Both the position numbers and the translations under genes were made by a program. The notes below the pieces were generated by a model that saw nothing but the letters and a program-made list of their open reading frames with translations, was not told where the DNA came from and did no database searches. From the NCBI GenBank assembly GCA_021775655.1, contig JAJFHK010000243.1, positions 1 to 5,189 on the forward strand: DNA of 5,189 nucleotides. Reading direction: 5' to 3'. Source of the stretch: Filomicrobium sp. (GTDB taxonomy: Bacteria; Pseudomonadota; Alphaproteobacteria; Rhizobiales; Hyphomicrobiaceae). Positions 5,027 to 5,189 of the stretch are shown piece by piece (within the stretch, counting starts at the first letter, position 1; each line of letters opens with the position of its first letter).

Positions 5027-5189
5027 TTTCCACCCCACGATATGAGTGACGCAGCGGAAGTCCGAAGCTGTTCTTGACTACTACCCTCGGTCAGCTTGTC
5101 GCTCTAGTCGACGTAGATGAGTACGTTGCGCCTGGAACCGCATCCGTGGACGCTTCGCACCCTACTGAAGAATGCAAACTTCGTTGCAT
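5027..5189. other. Right-edge stretch without a supportable gene
   Basis: No terminator with a T-run follows the response regulator. A plus frame from the ATG at 5117 (MSTLRLEPHP...) and another from a TTG near 5071 stay open to the edge, and a minus-strand frame ending at 5104 is open from the edge. None has a clear ribosome site or recognisable motif, so no gene is called. Confidence 0.4.

Noticed and set aside
5142..5170. GGAAC near the right edge as a fourth EcfG promoter
   Set aside because: At the right distance the sequence reads CGCA rather than CGTT, and no downstream gene is visible before the window ends.

Overview
The window looks like a piece of an alphaproteobacterial chromosome or accessory region, most likely Hyphomicrobiales (Rhizobiales-like). 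The evidence is a HisKA_2/HWE-type sensor kinase, a stand-alone receiver with the FATGY signature, a Crp-type regulator of the rhizobial kind, and three sites matching the alphaproteobacterial EcfG promoter (GGAAC, 16-17 bases, CGTT). GC content looks moderate by eye (not computed). No phage, transposase, CRISPR, tRNA or rRNA signal was seen.

Layout, left to right. (1) 33-1427 (+): membrane-bound PAS/HisKA_2 histidine kinase. (2) 1573-1710 (-): 45-residue single-span membrane protein, convergent with the kinase, with a hairpin terminator between them. (3) 1711-1980: divergent control region with an EcfG-type promoter on each strand. (4) 1981-2295 (+): small exported protein with two cysteines in its mature part, followed by a terminator. 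(5) 2296-2539: structured non-coding stretch with three hairpins, two of them terminator-like, and possibly a small RNA. (6) 2540-3211 (+): Crp/Fnr-family regulator with an unusual cysteine cluster. (7) 3263-4297 (-): zinc-ribbon plus HExxH metallopeptidase, convergent with the regulator and preceded by a third EcfG-type promoter. (8) 4553-5026 (+): single-domain FATGY response regulator. (9) 5027-5189: no gene that can be supported.

How the parts may work together (inference). In alphaproteobacteria, HisKA_2/HWE kinases and FATGY receivers feed the PhyR-NepR-EcfG general stress response, and EcfG recognises GGAAC/CGTT promoters. Here two plausible input components (kinase and receiver) flank three genes that each carry such a promoter: the small membrane protein, the exported protein and the metallopeptidase. 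The window therefore reads as a small stress-response cluster containing both signalling and effector genes. PhyR, NepR and EcfG themselves are not in the window.
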